From: an uncultured Gemmiger sp.
GTDB taxonomy: Bacteria; Bacillota; Clostridia; Oscillospirales; Ruminococcaceae
DNA: 64,000 bases
Direction: 5' to 3'
Assembly: GCA_944388125.1 (NCBI GenBank)
Contig: CALXHO010000005.1
Span: 1-64,000, forward strand
Below the pieces are notes generated by a model that ran no database searches, had not been told where the DNA came from, and saw only the letters and a program-made list of their open reading frames with translations. A program made the translations under genes and the position numbers. This document shows positions 9,388 to 17,725 of this stretch, piece after piece (position 1 is the stretch's first letter; each line of letters begins with the position of its first letter).

Positions 9388-10401
9388 TCAGGTCAGGTAA
9401 ATGTACAAAACGCCCAGCAGCGCCCCCATCAGGGCAATAAAGCTGAAGAAGGCGTCGATGCGCACCTCACGCCAGCCGCGCATCTCGAAGGCATGATGGA
9501 TGGGCGTCATGCGGAAGATGCGCTTGCCGTGGGTCAGCTTGAAGTAGACACGCTGGATCACCACAGTCATGGCGTCCCAGATATAGACGATGCCGAAGAA
9601 CAGAACCAGCTCGGGACGGCACATCACAAAGGCCAGGGCCGTGACGATGCCGCCCAAAAACATGCTGCCCGTATCCCCCATGAACACCTTGGCCGGGTAG
9701 AAGTTCCATACCAGGAAACCCGCACAGGCGCCCGCCGTGGCCGTTGCCAGAATGGACACATGATAGAAGCCCAGCAGGCTGGCACCCACCAGGTAGCCCA
9801 GCATGGACACGAAAGTCACGCAGGAATCCAGGCCGTCCAGGCCGTCGGTCAGGTTGACGGCGTTGACGAGGAAGATGATGCCGAAAAAGGCGATAGGATA
9901 GTACAGAAGCCCCAGGTCAAAGGAACCGCCGCCGGGCAGGGTGATGACGGTGGTCATCAGGCCCAGGGCGTTGAGTCCGAAGAGAAAGCCGCCGGTGACG
10001 GCAAACTGCATGACCAGTTTCTGCCATGCCAGCAGGCCCAGGTTGCGGTGGCGGACCACCTTGACGAAATCGTCCAGGAAGCCGATGAACCCGGAGCCCA
10101 GGGCCAGGAACATGACAAGCAGCACAGCCTGGATCTGCTGTGCCCCCACCAGATCGGGCGCATAGCGGCGGAAGCCGACCAGAACCAGGATCAGCGCCAC
10201 TACAATGCCCAGAATGAAGCACAGGCCGCCCATGGTGGGCGTGCCCTGCTTTTTATTGTGCCAGGTCGGTCCGCTTTCGCGGATGGTCTGGCCGAAATGC
10301 AGCCGGTGCAGTGCGGGGATCACCACACAGCCCGACAGTGCCGTAATGGAAAACGCAGCGACCGCTGCGGCCACCAGCATCCAGGAGACCATCATCCCCA
10401 T
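9388..10401 (-). CDS. mraY: Phospho-N-acetylmuramoyl-pentapeptide transferase
   Basis: MraY transfers phospho-MurNAc-pentapeptide onto undecaprenyl phosphate to make lipid I. The 337-residue protein has about ten membrane segments and the family motifs KKQGTPTMGGL, VNLTDGLDGLDS, NFYPAKVFMGDTGSM and the His-containing TPIHHAFEMRGWRE. The start at 10401 follows a GGGGGAG. It lies 31 bp after murF. The murD gene that often follows mraY is absent; ftsW comes next. Confidence 0.97.
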   Translation of the reverse strand: MGMMVSWMLVAAAVAAFSITALSGCVVIPALHRLHFGQTIRESGPTWHNKKQGTPTMGGLCFILGIVVALILVLVGFRRYAPDLVGAQQIQAVLLVMFLALGSGFIGFLDDFVKVVRHRNLGLLAWQKLVMQFAVTGGFLFGLNALGLMTTVITLPGGGSFDLGLLYYPIAFFGIIFLVNAVNLTDGLDGLDSCVTFVSMLGYLVGASLLGFYHVSILATATAGACAGFLVWNFYPAKVFMGDTGSMFLGGIVTALAFVMCRPELVLFFGIVYIWDAMTVVIQRVYFKLTHGKRIFRMTPIHHAFEMRGWREVRIDAFFSFIALMGALLGVLYIYLT

Positions 10402-10432
10402 GCAAATACTCCCCCAAATCGATCAATTCGGC

Positions 10433-11791
10433 TCACGCCAGCGTCTGATAGAACTGTTCCAGCACCTGGTCCAGCTTCATGGCATGGCTGGCCTTTGCCA
10501 GCAATGCATCGCCTGCGTGTACATTTTGCCTTACATATCCTACCACTTCTTGTTCGGTTTCGCAATGCAAAGTTGTTACACCTTTTTCGGCGGCAGCCTC
10601 CGCCATGGCGGCGCTGCGCGGGCCGTAGGCAATGAGCAAATCCACCCCCGCCTCGGCAGCCCAGATGCCCACCTGACGGTGCGCCTCCTCGCTGACGCTG
10701 CCCAGTTCCAGCATATCCCCCAGCAGCGCAATGTGACGGTTGGCCTCCTGGCCCTCCAGCACCCCCAGGGCGGCTTTCATGCTGTCGGGGCTGGCATTGT
10801 AGCAGTCCTCAATGACGGTGACACCGCCCTTGTGGACAATGTTCTGACGCATGCCGGTGGTCTGATAGGTGCTCAGGGCAGCGGCAGCCTTGGCGGGGTC
10901 CAGGCCCAGCCGGGTGGCCGCCGCGTAGGCAGCCAGTGCATCGCTGACTGTGTGCAGGCCTACCGTGGGGATATGCACCGGGAATTCACCGTTCTCCTTG
11001 TCGGACAGGAGGAAGTCGGTGCCGCTGTCCCCTGCCGTGATCTTGAGGGCACGCACGTCGGCGCCAGGGGCATCAATGCCGAACCACACCGGGTTCAGCC
11101 GCTCGGGCAGTTTTGCCTTGGGCAGCATATCGTCGTCGGCATTGAGCACCAGCGGCGCGCCGTCGGGCAGGCCATGGCAGATCTCCAGCTTTGCTTTCAG
11201 TATATTCTCCCGGGTGCCCAGGTTTTCCAGATGGGATACCCCGATGCGGGTGATGATGCCCGCAGAAGGCCGGGCCGCACGGACCAGGCGGTCGATCTCG
11301 CCCAGGTTGCTCATGCCCATCTCCACCACCGCATACTCGGTGCTGTCATCCAGGCGGAACAGGGTGTTGGGCAGGCCGATCTCATTGTTCTGGTTGCCCT
11401 CGGTCTTGAGGGTGTTGCCGAACGCCGACAGCACCGCGTAGCAGAATTCCTTGGTGGTGGTCTTGCCCACGCTGCCCGTCACGCCGATCATCAGCGGGCT
11501 GAACAGCATCCGGTAGTTGGAGGCCATGCGCACCATGGCATGGTGGCTGGAGGCCACAATGACCGTGCGGTCCTCCGGCACTCCGTCCACCGGGTGGTTG
11601 GCAACGATGTAGGCCGCCCCTGCCTTGTAGGCTGCCGCGGCATAGTCATGGCCGTCCACCCGCTCCCCGGGGAAGCAGACAAAGACGCATCCCGGCACCA
11701 CTTTGCGGCTGTCGGTCACCACGGCGGTGATGGGTTCCGGCTCCGCCAGCGCAAGGCCGGCCAGCAGTTGATTGGCATGGATGGGTTTCAT
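10433..11791 (-). CDS. murF: UDP-MurNAc-tripeptide-D-alanyl-D-alanine ligase
   Basis: MurF adds D-Ala-D-Ala to complete the cytoplasmic peptidoglycan precursor. The 452-residue Mur ligase has the ATP loop GVTGSVGKTTTKEF, TEGNQNNEIGLPNTLF, and the C-terminal EDCYNASPDSMKAAL typical of MurF. AAGGAGAG lies upstream of the start at 11791. It is the only Mur ligase in the window, since murC, murD and murE are missing from the cluster. Confidence 0.97.
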   Translation of the reverse strand: MKPIHANQLLAGLALAEPEPITAVVTDSRKVVPGCVFVCFPGERVDGHDYAAAAYKAGAAYIVANHPVDGVPEDRTVIVASSHHAMVRMASNYRMLFSPLMIGVTGSVGKTTTKEFCYAVLSAFGNTLKTEGNQNNEIGLPNTLFRLDDSTEYAVVEMGMSNLGEIDRLVRAARPSAGIITRIGVSHLENLGTRENILKAKLEICHGLPDGAPLVLNADDDMLPKAKLPERLNPVWFGIDAPGADVRALKITAGDSGTDFLLSDKENGEFPVHIPTVGLHTVSDALAAYAAATRLGLDPAKAAAALSTYQTTGMRQNIVHKGGVTVIEDCYNASPDSMKAALGVLEGQEANRHIALLGDMLELGSVSEEAHRQVGIWAAEAGVDLLIAYGPRSAAMAEAAAEKGVTTLHCETEQEVVGYVRQNVHAGDALLAKASHAMKLDQVLEQFYQTLA

Positions 11792-11844
11792 CTTGCATCT
11801 CTCCTTTTCCTTCCCGCAGGGGTTCTTCTCTGTTGTGTTTGGGT

Positions 11845-14331
11845 CTATTCACCGTCCGTGGCGGTGGAATCCGACGAGGCGTCAGGGTCCGCCGTGTCGC
11901 CGGAGGTCGTGTCGGTGCCGCTGTCCGAGGACGGCTCGCTGCTTTCCGGCGCCGCTGTCTCGATGGTAATGACGGTGCCCATGGCCACGCTGGTGCCCTC
12001 CGCCACGCTCTGGGAGGTGACCAGGGCGTTCTCGTCGCCGCTGATCTGGGCGTTGATGCCCGCAGCGCTGAGCATCTGCACGGCAAAGCTGCCGCTCTTG
12101 CCCACCACATTGGGCACGTTGACCATGGTGTCGGTGGTGCTCTTTGTGTACAGGTAGACCGTGGAGCCCACAGGGACTACGGTACCCGCCGCCGGGTACT
12201 GGTGCACCACAGTGCCGGTGCCTTCCACCAGCTTGTGGGCAAGGCCCTTCTTGTTCATTTCCACCTGGGCGTTGACCCAGGAATTGTTTCTGCTGACCAC
12301 ATCCGGCACCACCACCGTGGCACCGGTGTCATACTCAGGATCGCGCTCCAGGCCCAGATACGGCGCCACCTCGCTGATGATGTTGCCCACCACGGGGGCC
12401 ACGATCTGGCTGGCGTAGTCATTGGTCCAGCGCGGGTCGTCCATCATGACGAAGACCTCGATCTCGGGGTCGTCGATGGGCAAAACCGCTGTAAAGCTGA
12501 TCTGCTTGTAATAGTCGCCGTCTGCACGTTCGTCACGTCCCAGGTTTTCCGAAGTGCCGGACTTGCCGCCGATGCGGTAGCCCGCCACATAGGCGTTGCG
12601 GCCGCTGCTGGTGTCCTGGCCCTTGCCGACGACCTGTTCCATCATGCTGCGGACCTCGGCGCTCACTTCCTCCGAGATCACCTGACGGCGGATGGTGGTA
12701 TCCACGCTGGTGACCACGTTTCCGCTCTGGTCGGTGATGGTGTCCACCACGTGGGGCGTTACCAGGTAGCCGCCGTTGACCACCGCCGCCACGGCGGTTG
12801 CCATCTGCAGCGGTGTGCAGGTCTGTGCCTGACCGAAGGAGCTGGAATCCAGGTTGGCCTCGGTCTGGGCCAGTTCTTCCTCGTTGTGGTAGATCATCCA
12901 CCGGGTCTCGTTGGGCAGATCCACGCCGGTGCGCTGGGTGAATCCGAAGGCATCATAGTAGTCGTAGAACACCTGCGGGCCAAGAGACAGGCCTACCTGA
13001 ATGAAGTAGATGTTGCAGCTGTTGTTCAGGGCGGTGGCCATGTCCTGCCAGCCGTGGGCATCGTTGTTGGCGCAGTGATAGGTGTGCTCGTACAGCTTGC
13101 TGCCTTTGTTGATGGTCCAGCCTTCCATGCCGCAGTAGAACTGCTGGCTGGTATCCATGATGCCGGAGTCCAGCGCCGCGGAAGCGGTGACCAGCTTGAA
13201 CACCGAGCCGGGATAATACAGTTCGGTGATGGTCTTGTTTTTCCACTGGGCCTCGCGCATCATGCCCTGGAGGGTGGAGTACTCGTCATCCGAGATCTGC
13301 CCGTCCTCGATGATGCCCTGCAGCGTGGAGGTGTTGCCCAGGCGGCTGACCAGCGTGTCGATCTGTTCCGCCGTCAGGGTGTCGCTGTCCAGGATGGACT
13401 GCATCTCACTGTCGTAGATGGTGTTGGGGTCGTTGGGGTCAAACTGGTTCATGGACGCCATGGCCAGGATCTCTCCTGTATTGACGTTCATGACAATGGC
13501 ACAGGCACGGCTCTTGACGTTGTAGTCAACAATCGCCTGCTGCAAGTATTCCTCAACAATCGACTGGATATTATCATCGATGCAGAGGTTCAGGTTCAAA
13601 CCGTCGATGGGGGCATGATAGTCCGACTCGGCATCGGTCAGATCCACGCCGCCCGCGCTCTGCAGCGAGACGCTGCGCCCCGGCGTACCGGCCAGGATGT
13701 CGTTGTAGTAGTATTCCAGGCCGTAGGTGCCGGCCCCGGAGCTGTCGGTAAAGCCCAGCACCGATGACAGGAAGGCCCCGTAGGGGTATTCCCGGGTGGA
13801 GGACTGCTCGGTATAAAGATAGAGCACCGTTGTCTCCGCCTGTTTGTTCAGATCGCTGGCATACTGGAGAATGGCCTCGGCGGTGGGCATATCCACGCCC
13901 CGGACAAGGACGCGGTATTTTTTGTCGCTCATGGACAGGTTGCTGGCGACGCTCTCCGCCGTGACCGCGCCCCCGGTCAGTTCCGCGATCTTCTCGCTGG
14001 CCTGGTTAATATACTCGGCACTGCAGCGGGAAGGATCGGCCACGATGTTCCAGACCACGCTGCTCTTGGCCAGCAGTTTGCCGGTGGAGCTGTAAATGGA
14101 GCCCCGGGTGGAGGGGATGGTGGTATCGGAAAGCTGCTGTTCGGTGGCGTCCACGCGGTAGGTCTCGTAGTCGCGGATCTGCAGGACATAGAGCTGATAA
14201 ACCAGCAGCCCGAATCCGAAAATCAGAAAGGCGGCAACCAGAATCAACGTGCGGATGCGCATTGCATTGGAGGCGCCGGGATTTTCAGGCCCGGGCTTTT
14301 GAGAGCGATCGTTCGGATACTTGTTTGCCAT
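11845..14331 (-). CDS. ftsI: Class B penicillin-binding protein with two PASTA domains (PBP2x/SpoVD type)
   Basis: D,D-transpeptidase that cross-links septal peptidoglycan together with FtsW. The 828-residue protein has an N-terminal membrane anchor (about 25-47), a dimerisation domain with STRGSIYSSTGKLLA, and the transpeptidase motifs S376-V-F-K379, S438-C-N440 and K590-S-G592 (KSG replaces KTG). Two PASTA repeats follow (VVVPDVVSRNNSWVNAQ and VNVPNVVGKSGSFAVQ), then an acidic Ser/Asp tail. PBP2x and SpoVD share this layout; the dcw setting favours a division role. A hairpin lies between it and the upstream ftsL-like gene. Confidence 0.94.
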   Translation of the reverse strand: MANKYPNDRSQKPGPENPGASNAMRIRTLILVAAFLIFGFGLLVYQLYVLQIRDYETYRVDATEQQLSDTTIPSTRGSIYSSTGKLLAKSSVVWNIVADPSRCSAEYINQASEKIAELTGGAVTAESVASNLSMSDKKYRVLVRGVDMPTAEAILQYASDLNKQAETTVLYLYTEQSSTREYPYGAFLSSVLGFTDSSGAGTYGLEYYYNDILAGTPGRSVSLQSAGGVDLTDAESDYHAPIDGLNLNLCIDDNIQSIVEEYLQQAIVDYNVKSRACAIVMNVNTGEILAMASMNQFDPNDPNTIYDSEMQSILDSDTLTAEQIDTLVSRLGNTSTLQGIIEDGQISDDEYSTLQGMMREAQWKNKTITELYYPGSVFKLVTASAALDSGIMDTSQQFYCGMEGWTINKGSKLYEHTYHCANNDAHGWQDMATALNNSCNIYFIQVGLSLGPQVFYDYYDAFGFTQRTGVDLPNETRWMIYHNEEELAQTEANLDSSSFGQAQTCTPLQMATAVAAVVNGGYLVTPHVVDTITDQSGNVVTSVDTTIRRQVISEEVSAEVRSMMEQVVGKGQDTSSGRNAYVAGYRIGGKSGTSENLGRDERADGDYYKQISFTAVLPIDDPEIEVFVMMDDPRWTNDYASQIVAPVVGNIISEVAPYLGLERDPEYDTGATVVVPDVVSRNNSWVNAQVEMNKKGLAHKLVEGTGTVVHQYPAAGTVVPVGSTVYLYTKSTTDTMVNVPNVVGKSGSFAVQMLSAAGINAQISGDENALVTSQSVAEGTSVAMGTVITIETAAPESSEPSSDSGTDTTSGDTADPDASSDSTATDGE

Positions 14332-14377
14332 GGTTCAGCGTTTCCTTTTGCGGTGGTTCGACGGGTGCAGAATATGC

Positions 14378-14435
14378 AAAAAGCGCGCCTGCCTGCGTTT
14401 GCGGAGCCATACTCCGCACTGGGCCGCACGCTTTT
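14378..14435 (-). terminator. Terminator-like hairpin between ftsL-like gene and PBP gene
   Basis: On the minus strand AAAAGCGTGCGGCC pairs imperfectly with GGCGCGCTTTTT and encloses a TGCGGAG/CTCCGCA hairpin. The descending arm ends in TTTTT then GCATATTC. It may be a partial terminator, or the end of an mRNA covering mraZ-rsmH-ftsL. Confidence 0.55.
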
Positions 14436-14463
14436 GCTGAAGGCCGGAAGCCCGGCCGGAGGG

Positions 14464-14940
14464 TCAGGGGTTGAAGTTGCCGATCAGGCTGAGCGCCGCC
14501 GTTTTCACGCCGGACAGCAGCCGGGACAAATCGGACTCGTTGCGGACGATCCGGCTCTGATCCTCCATGGTGATGTAGGTGATCTGGCTGGCGTCCGCCT
14601 TGACAAGGCCAAGCTTGCCCTCGGCGATCTCCTGAATGTTGGTGGTGCTTGTGATGTCATCCATACGGCCGGACAGGTAGTCGTAGGTGCTTTGCTCCTG
14701 CGTCAGCTCCTGACGGGTGGACTCGATCTCCCCGGACAGCTCGGTGATGATGGCCTGGCTGTACAGAAGGCTGACCACCAGACCCAGAATCAAGGCAGCG
14801 ACCAGCACCGAGCGCAGCGCAGCGACGGTCTGGCGCAGCTTGTCCAGCCGGCTGCGGCCGCGAACCACCCGCACGCGGGGGGCCCGGTACTGGCCGTAGC
14901 TCTTTGTTTTCATGTTCAAATCATAGGCTGCCTGTGTCAT
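14464..14940 (-). CDS. ftsL: FtsL-like septum protein
   Basis: Small bitopic protein predicted to join the FtsL/DivIC/FtsQ complex. The 158 residues comprise a basic N-terminus, one transmembrane helix (SVLVAALILGLVVSLLYSQ, about 45-65), and a short coiled coil (LSGEIESTRQELTQEQSTYDYL). The following segment NIQEIAEGKLGLVKADASQI is shared with FtsL/DivIC proteins. The start at 14940 has GGGAGGG at about 8 nt; a GTG two codons upstream lies too close to it. The identification rests on topology and position between rsmH and the PBP gene, since the family is poorly conserved. Confidence 0.78.
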   Translation of the reverse strand: MTQAAYDLNMKTKSYGQYRAPRVRVVRGRSRLDKLRQTVAALRSVLVAALILGLVVSLLYSQAIITELSGEIESTRQELTQEQSTYDYLSGRMDDITSTTNIQEIAEGKLGLVKADASQITYITMEDQSRIVRNESDLSRLLSGVKTAALSLIGNFNP

Positions 14941-14982
14941 GTGCACGCCCTCCCTTCCCTGCTGTCCGCATGGAATCCGGCA

Positions 14983-15906
14983 TCAGAGTTTTTCCAGCAC
15001 CCGCAGCTTTGCCGACCGGCTGCGGCGGTTTTCGTTCAGTTCATCCGCGTCGGCTTCGATGGGATGACGGGTGATCAGTTTTGCCTTGGCCTTGCCGCCG
15101 CACACGCACACTGGAAACTCCGGCGGGCAGGTGCATTTCTGCGCCCAGCGGCGGAACTTGTTCTTGACCAGGCGGTCCTCCAGGCTGTGGAAGGTGATCA
15201 CGCACAGTCTGCCGCCCGGGGCCAGGTTGTCGAAGATGCCGTCCAGACCCTCGTTGAGGGCGTCCAGCTCCCCGTTGACCGCGATGCGCACCGCCTGAAA
15301 CGTGCGGCGCGCGGGGTTCTTGTTTTTGCGGCGCTCGGCCGGCGGCACGGCGGATGCCACCAGCCCGGCCAGTTCCATGGTCGTCTCGATGGGATGCTCC
15401 GCCCGGACGGCCACGATTTTGCCGGCGATCTGCCAGGCATAGGGCTCCTCGCCGTAGTCCCGCAGGATGCGGCAGAGTTCCTCCCGGTCCAGCGTGTTGA
15501 CCAGGTCGGCCGCGGTGGGGCCGCTCTGGCTCATGCGCATGTCCAGCGGGGCGTCGGCATGGTAGGAGAAGCCCCGCTCGGCATCGTCCAGCTGATGGCT
15601 GGAAACGCCCAGGTCCAGAAGCGCTCCTTGAATGGAAGTAATCCCCAGCTCCCGCAGTACCTTGGGCGCCTCGCGGAAATTCGCCCGGACCACCAGGGCG
15701 GGCAGACCCTTAAGCCTTTCGGTGGCGGTTGCCACCGCATCCGGGTCCTGATCGAGCGCGATCAGCCGCCCTGTGGTCAGGTGTTTGGCGATTTCGCGCG
15801 AGTGACCGGCGCCGCCGGCCGTGCCGTCCAGATAGGTCCCGGCCGGGTCAATGGCCAGCCCTTCCAGACACTCGCGAAGCAATACGGGAACGTGGTGAAA
15901 TTCCAT
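14983..15906 (-). CDS. rsmH: 16S rRNA (cytosine1402-N4)-methyltransferase
   Basis: RsmH methylates N4 of C1402 in the decoding centre of 16S rRNA. The 307-residue protein has the N-terminus HVPVLLRECLEGL, the SAM loop DGTAGGAGHS, LLDLGVSSHQLDDAERGFSY, NKNPARRTFQAVRIAVNGEL and VITFHSLEDRLVK. It follows mraZ by 46 bp, the usual order in dcw clusters. AAAGGA and AAGG lie upstream of the start at 15906. Confidence 0.97.
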   Translation of the reverse strand: MEFHHVPVLLRECLEGLAIDPAGTYLDGTAGGAGHSREIAKHLTTGRLIALDQDPDAVATATERLKGLPALVVRANFREAPKVLRELGITSIQGALLDLGVSSHQLDDAERGFSYHADAPLDMRMSQSGPTAADLVNTLDREELCRILRDYGEEPYAWQIAGKIVAVRAEHPIETTMELAGLVASAVPPAERRKNKNPARRTFQAVRIAVNGELDALNEGLDGIFDNLAPGGRLCVITFHSLEDRLVKNKFRRWAQKCTCPPEFPVCVCGGKAKAKLITRHPIEADADELNENRRSRSAKLRVLEKL

Positions 15907-15952
15907 CCTTGGTTACATCCTTTCGGCAGAGATCCTCCGGCATGGCACCGGA

Positions 15953-16363
15953 TCAGAAATCCAGATCCTCCATCGCTGCGGTAAAATCTTCGTCCGCCCC
16001 CTCCTGGGTTTGGTTCCATGCTGCGGTGTTCCAGATCTCCGCGAACTCACGGTTGCCGATGATGGTGACGTCATGGTCCAGACCGGCGTAGGCACGCAGC
16101 TTGGCAGGCAGCTGGATGCGCCCCTGCTTGTCGGGGGTGACCTCCACCGCCGAGCTGTACAGCATACGGGTGACCTTGCGGCCCTTGACCAGGCCTTTTT
16201 CCTCGATCTTGTCAGCCACTTTCTCGAACTGTTCAGCCGGGAAAGCCGCCAGGCAATGGTCGAGCCAGCAGGTCACAATGAACGTCTGGCCCATCTCCTC
16301 GCGGAATTTTGCAGGGAAGTTCAGCCGGCCCTTGGTGTCCACAGCATAGTCATACTGACCCAT
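15953..16363 (-). CDS. mraZ: Transcriptional regulator MraZ
   Basis: AbrB/SpoVT-like DNA-binding protein that controls the dcw cluster. The 136-residue protein carries the two MraZ repeats: DTKGRLNFPAKFREEM near residue 9 and DKQGRIQLPAKLRAYA near residue 89. The start at 16363 gives MGQYDYAVD with GGGAG upstream; a 12-codon longer reading is not supported. A four-copy MraZ box array lies in the leader, so autoregulation is expected. Confidence 0.96.
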   Translation of the reverse strand: MGQYDYAVDTKGRLNFPAKFREEMGQTFIVTCWLDHCLAAFPAEQFEKVADKIEEKGLVKGRKVTRMLYSSAVEVTPDKQGRIQLPAKLRAYAGLDHDVTIIGNREFAEIWNTAAWNQTQEGADEDFTAAMEDLDF

Positions 16364-16448
16364 GAGCACGGCGTTCTCCCCCTTTCGACATTTTTTCACG
16401 TACGGTTGTCTGTCTGTGGTTGAAAACCCGGTTGAAAGTGTTGAAATT

Positions 16449-16483
16449 CTCCACTTCTACCCCCGATTGTCCACCACTACCCA
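16449..16483 (-). promoter_or_regulatory. Four MraZ boxes at 10-bp spacing
   Basis: On the minus strand the array reads TGGGT, 5 nt, TGGAC, 5 nt, GGGGT, 5 nt, TGGAG, with exact 10-bp periodicity at 16479, 16469, 16459 and 16449. MraZ is known to bind short G-rich direct repeats spaced by one helical turn upstream of its own gene. The array lies just downstream of the predicted transcription start, so binding should block initiation or early elongation. Confidence 0.85.
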
Positions 16484-16496
16484 CAATCGCAGTTCT

Positions 16497-16525
16497 ATAA
16501 TACCAAATCGGCACATAAAAAACAA
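16497..16525 (-). promoter_or_regulatory. mraZ/dcw promoter
   Basis: On the minus strand TTGTTT (16520-16525), 17 nt, TATTAT (16497-16502), with TGG just before the -10. The -35 lies inside the T run of the preceding terminator, so the T tract of one gene forms part of the promoter of the next. Confidence 0.7.
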
Positions 16526-16553
16526 GCCCGCAGCGGTCGAAAACCGCTGCGGG
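16516..16553 (-). terminator. Terminator of the rsmD/coiled-coil operon
   Basis: CCCGCAGCGGT and ACCGCTGCGGG form a perfect 11-bp stem with a 5-nt loop, followed on the minus strand by CTTGTTTTTTA. Confidence 0.9.
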
Positions 16554-16619
16554 TCATAAATTTTCATATTTAAAACACAGGTGGGGACGGGTGGGGAATC
16601 CGCCACGCCCGGAGGGGAA

Positions 16620-17093
16620 TCACTTGTTGCCGCGCATACCTTTGGCGGTGGCGTTGCGCAGATTCATGCGGGTGTTCTTGATGTCCGCAATGCTGCGCGC
16701 CAGCGTCTCCTCCGAGTTTTTCAGGATGGTTTCGCAGTATGTAGTGGCACTCTTGCTGATCTCCCGGGCATGGGTCTGGGTGGTGGTGAGAATCTCCACG
16801 GCACGTTTCTGGGCGCGCTTGACGATCTCCTGCTCCGAGACCAGGGCCTTGGCACGCTCCTCCGCCTGCTTGATGATGCCATCCGCCTCCTGATGGGCTT
16901 CCTGGATGATGCGCTCCCGGTCGTCCACGATCTTCTTGCTCTGGCGCATCTCGTCAGGCAGGTTGGCACGCACATCGTCGATAATATCGCGCATCTTGTC
17001 CACGTCCACAACGCGCTTGCCGGCGGAGAAGGGCATGGCGGTGCCTTCCTCCAGAGTTTCTTCCATCAAATCGAGCAATTCATCAACATTCAT
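16620..17093 (-). CDS. Conserved coiled-coil protein (V-ATPase subunit H/DivIVA-like annotation)
   Basis: A 157-residue charged protein that is almost entirely helical, with a long predicted coiled coil from about residue 40 to 150 (heptads in RERIIQEAHQEADGIIKQAE and KRAQKRAVEILTTTQTHARE). No membrane segment or catalytic motif is visible. Similar proteins are often labelled H+-ATPase subunit H or ATPase, but there are no other ATPase genes here. Its start overlaps the rsmD stop by 4 bp (ATGA), so the two are translationally coupled. I do not assign a function. Confidence 0.8.
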   Translation of the reverse strand: MNVDELLDLMEETLEEGTAMPFSAGKRVVDVDKMRDIIDDVRANLPDEMRQSKKIVDDRERIIQEAHQEADGIIKQAEERAKALVSEQEIVKRAQKRAVEILTTTQTHAREISKSATTYCETILKNSEETLARSIADIKNTRMNLRNATAKGMRGNK

Positions 17094-17638
17094 GCCTGTA
17101 CCTCTTTCTGGTAACGAGTGACAAGGATTTTGCCATAGGTGTATTGTTTGACCCGGGTCAGTCCGCCCACTGTCTCCGGCAGGCGGGCGTCCCGCTCGCT
17201 CTCGCAGATGACCACACCGCCGGGAGCCACGTTGGGTTCCAGCAGGGGCAGCACCCTGGACAGTGTATCATGGGCAAAGGGCGGATCGAGCAAAACCAGG
17301 TCGAACGGTTCCCGTACGGACGCCAAAAAAGTGAACGCATCGGTGTTGTGCAGACGGCTTTTGGGCATGACCCCCGCCGCCTTGCAGTTGGCCTGCACCA
17401 CGGCGAACGCCTCCCGGGAGGCATCCACAAAATCGCAGCGGGCCGCCCCGCGGGAGAGGGCCTCGATGCCCAGCTGTCCGCTGCCGGCGAACAGGTCCAG
17501 GACCTTTGCCCCCGGCACCAGGAACTGCACGCTGGAGAACATGGCCTCCTTGACGCGGTCGATGGTGGGACGGGTCACGTCCTGACCCGGCAGCGCCTTG
17601 AGAACCTTGCCGCGCGCTGTACCCGCAATGACACGCAT
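17090..17638 (-). CDS. rsmD: 16S rRNA (guanine966-N2)-methyltransferase
   Basis: RsmD methylates N2 of G966 in 16S rRNA. The 182-residue protein has the N-terminus MRVIAGTARGKVL, RPTIDRVKEAMFSS, the SAM loop VLDLFAGSGQLGIEALSRGA and the catalytic LLDPPF. AAAGGAGG lies upstream of the start at 17638. In many Firmicutes coaD follows rsmD; here the coiled-coil gene takes that place. Confidence 0.95.
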   Translation of the reverse strand: MRVIAGTARGKVLKALPGQDVTRPTIDRVKEAMFSSVQFLVPGAKVLDLFAGSGQLGIEALSRGAARCDFVDASREAFAVVQANCKAAGVMPKSRLHNTDAFTFLASVREPFDLVLLDPPFAHDTLSRVLPLLEPNVAPGGVVICESERDARLPETVGGLTRVKQYTYGKILVTRYQKEVQA

Positions 17639-17683
17639 ACCGCGCGCCTCCTTTCCCTTTCTGCGTACTTTTTCAGTGCTACC

Positions 17684-17712
17684 ATTATGCTTGTTTTTGC
17701 TGTGCTTGTCAA
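17684..17712 (-). promoter_or_regulatory. rsmD promoter
   Basis: Minus-strand TTGACA (17707-17712), 17 nt, CATAAT (17684-17689), placed directly after the uvrC stop at 17726. Confidence 0.75.
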
Positions 17713-17725
17713 TAGCCGCTCCCGC

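Noticed and set aside
9301..13767. Long plus-strand open frames opposite mraY, murF and the PBP gene
   Set aside because: They are antisense shadows rich in His/Gly/Ala/Gln, typical of GC-biased reverse frames; the minus-strand genes are unmistakable.
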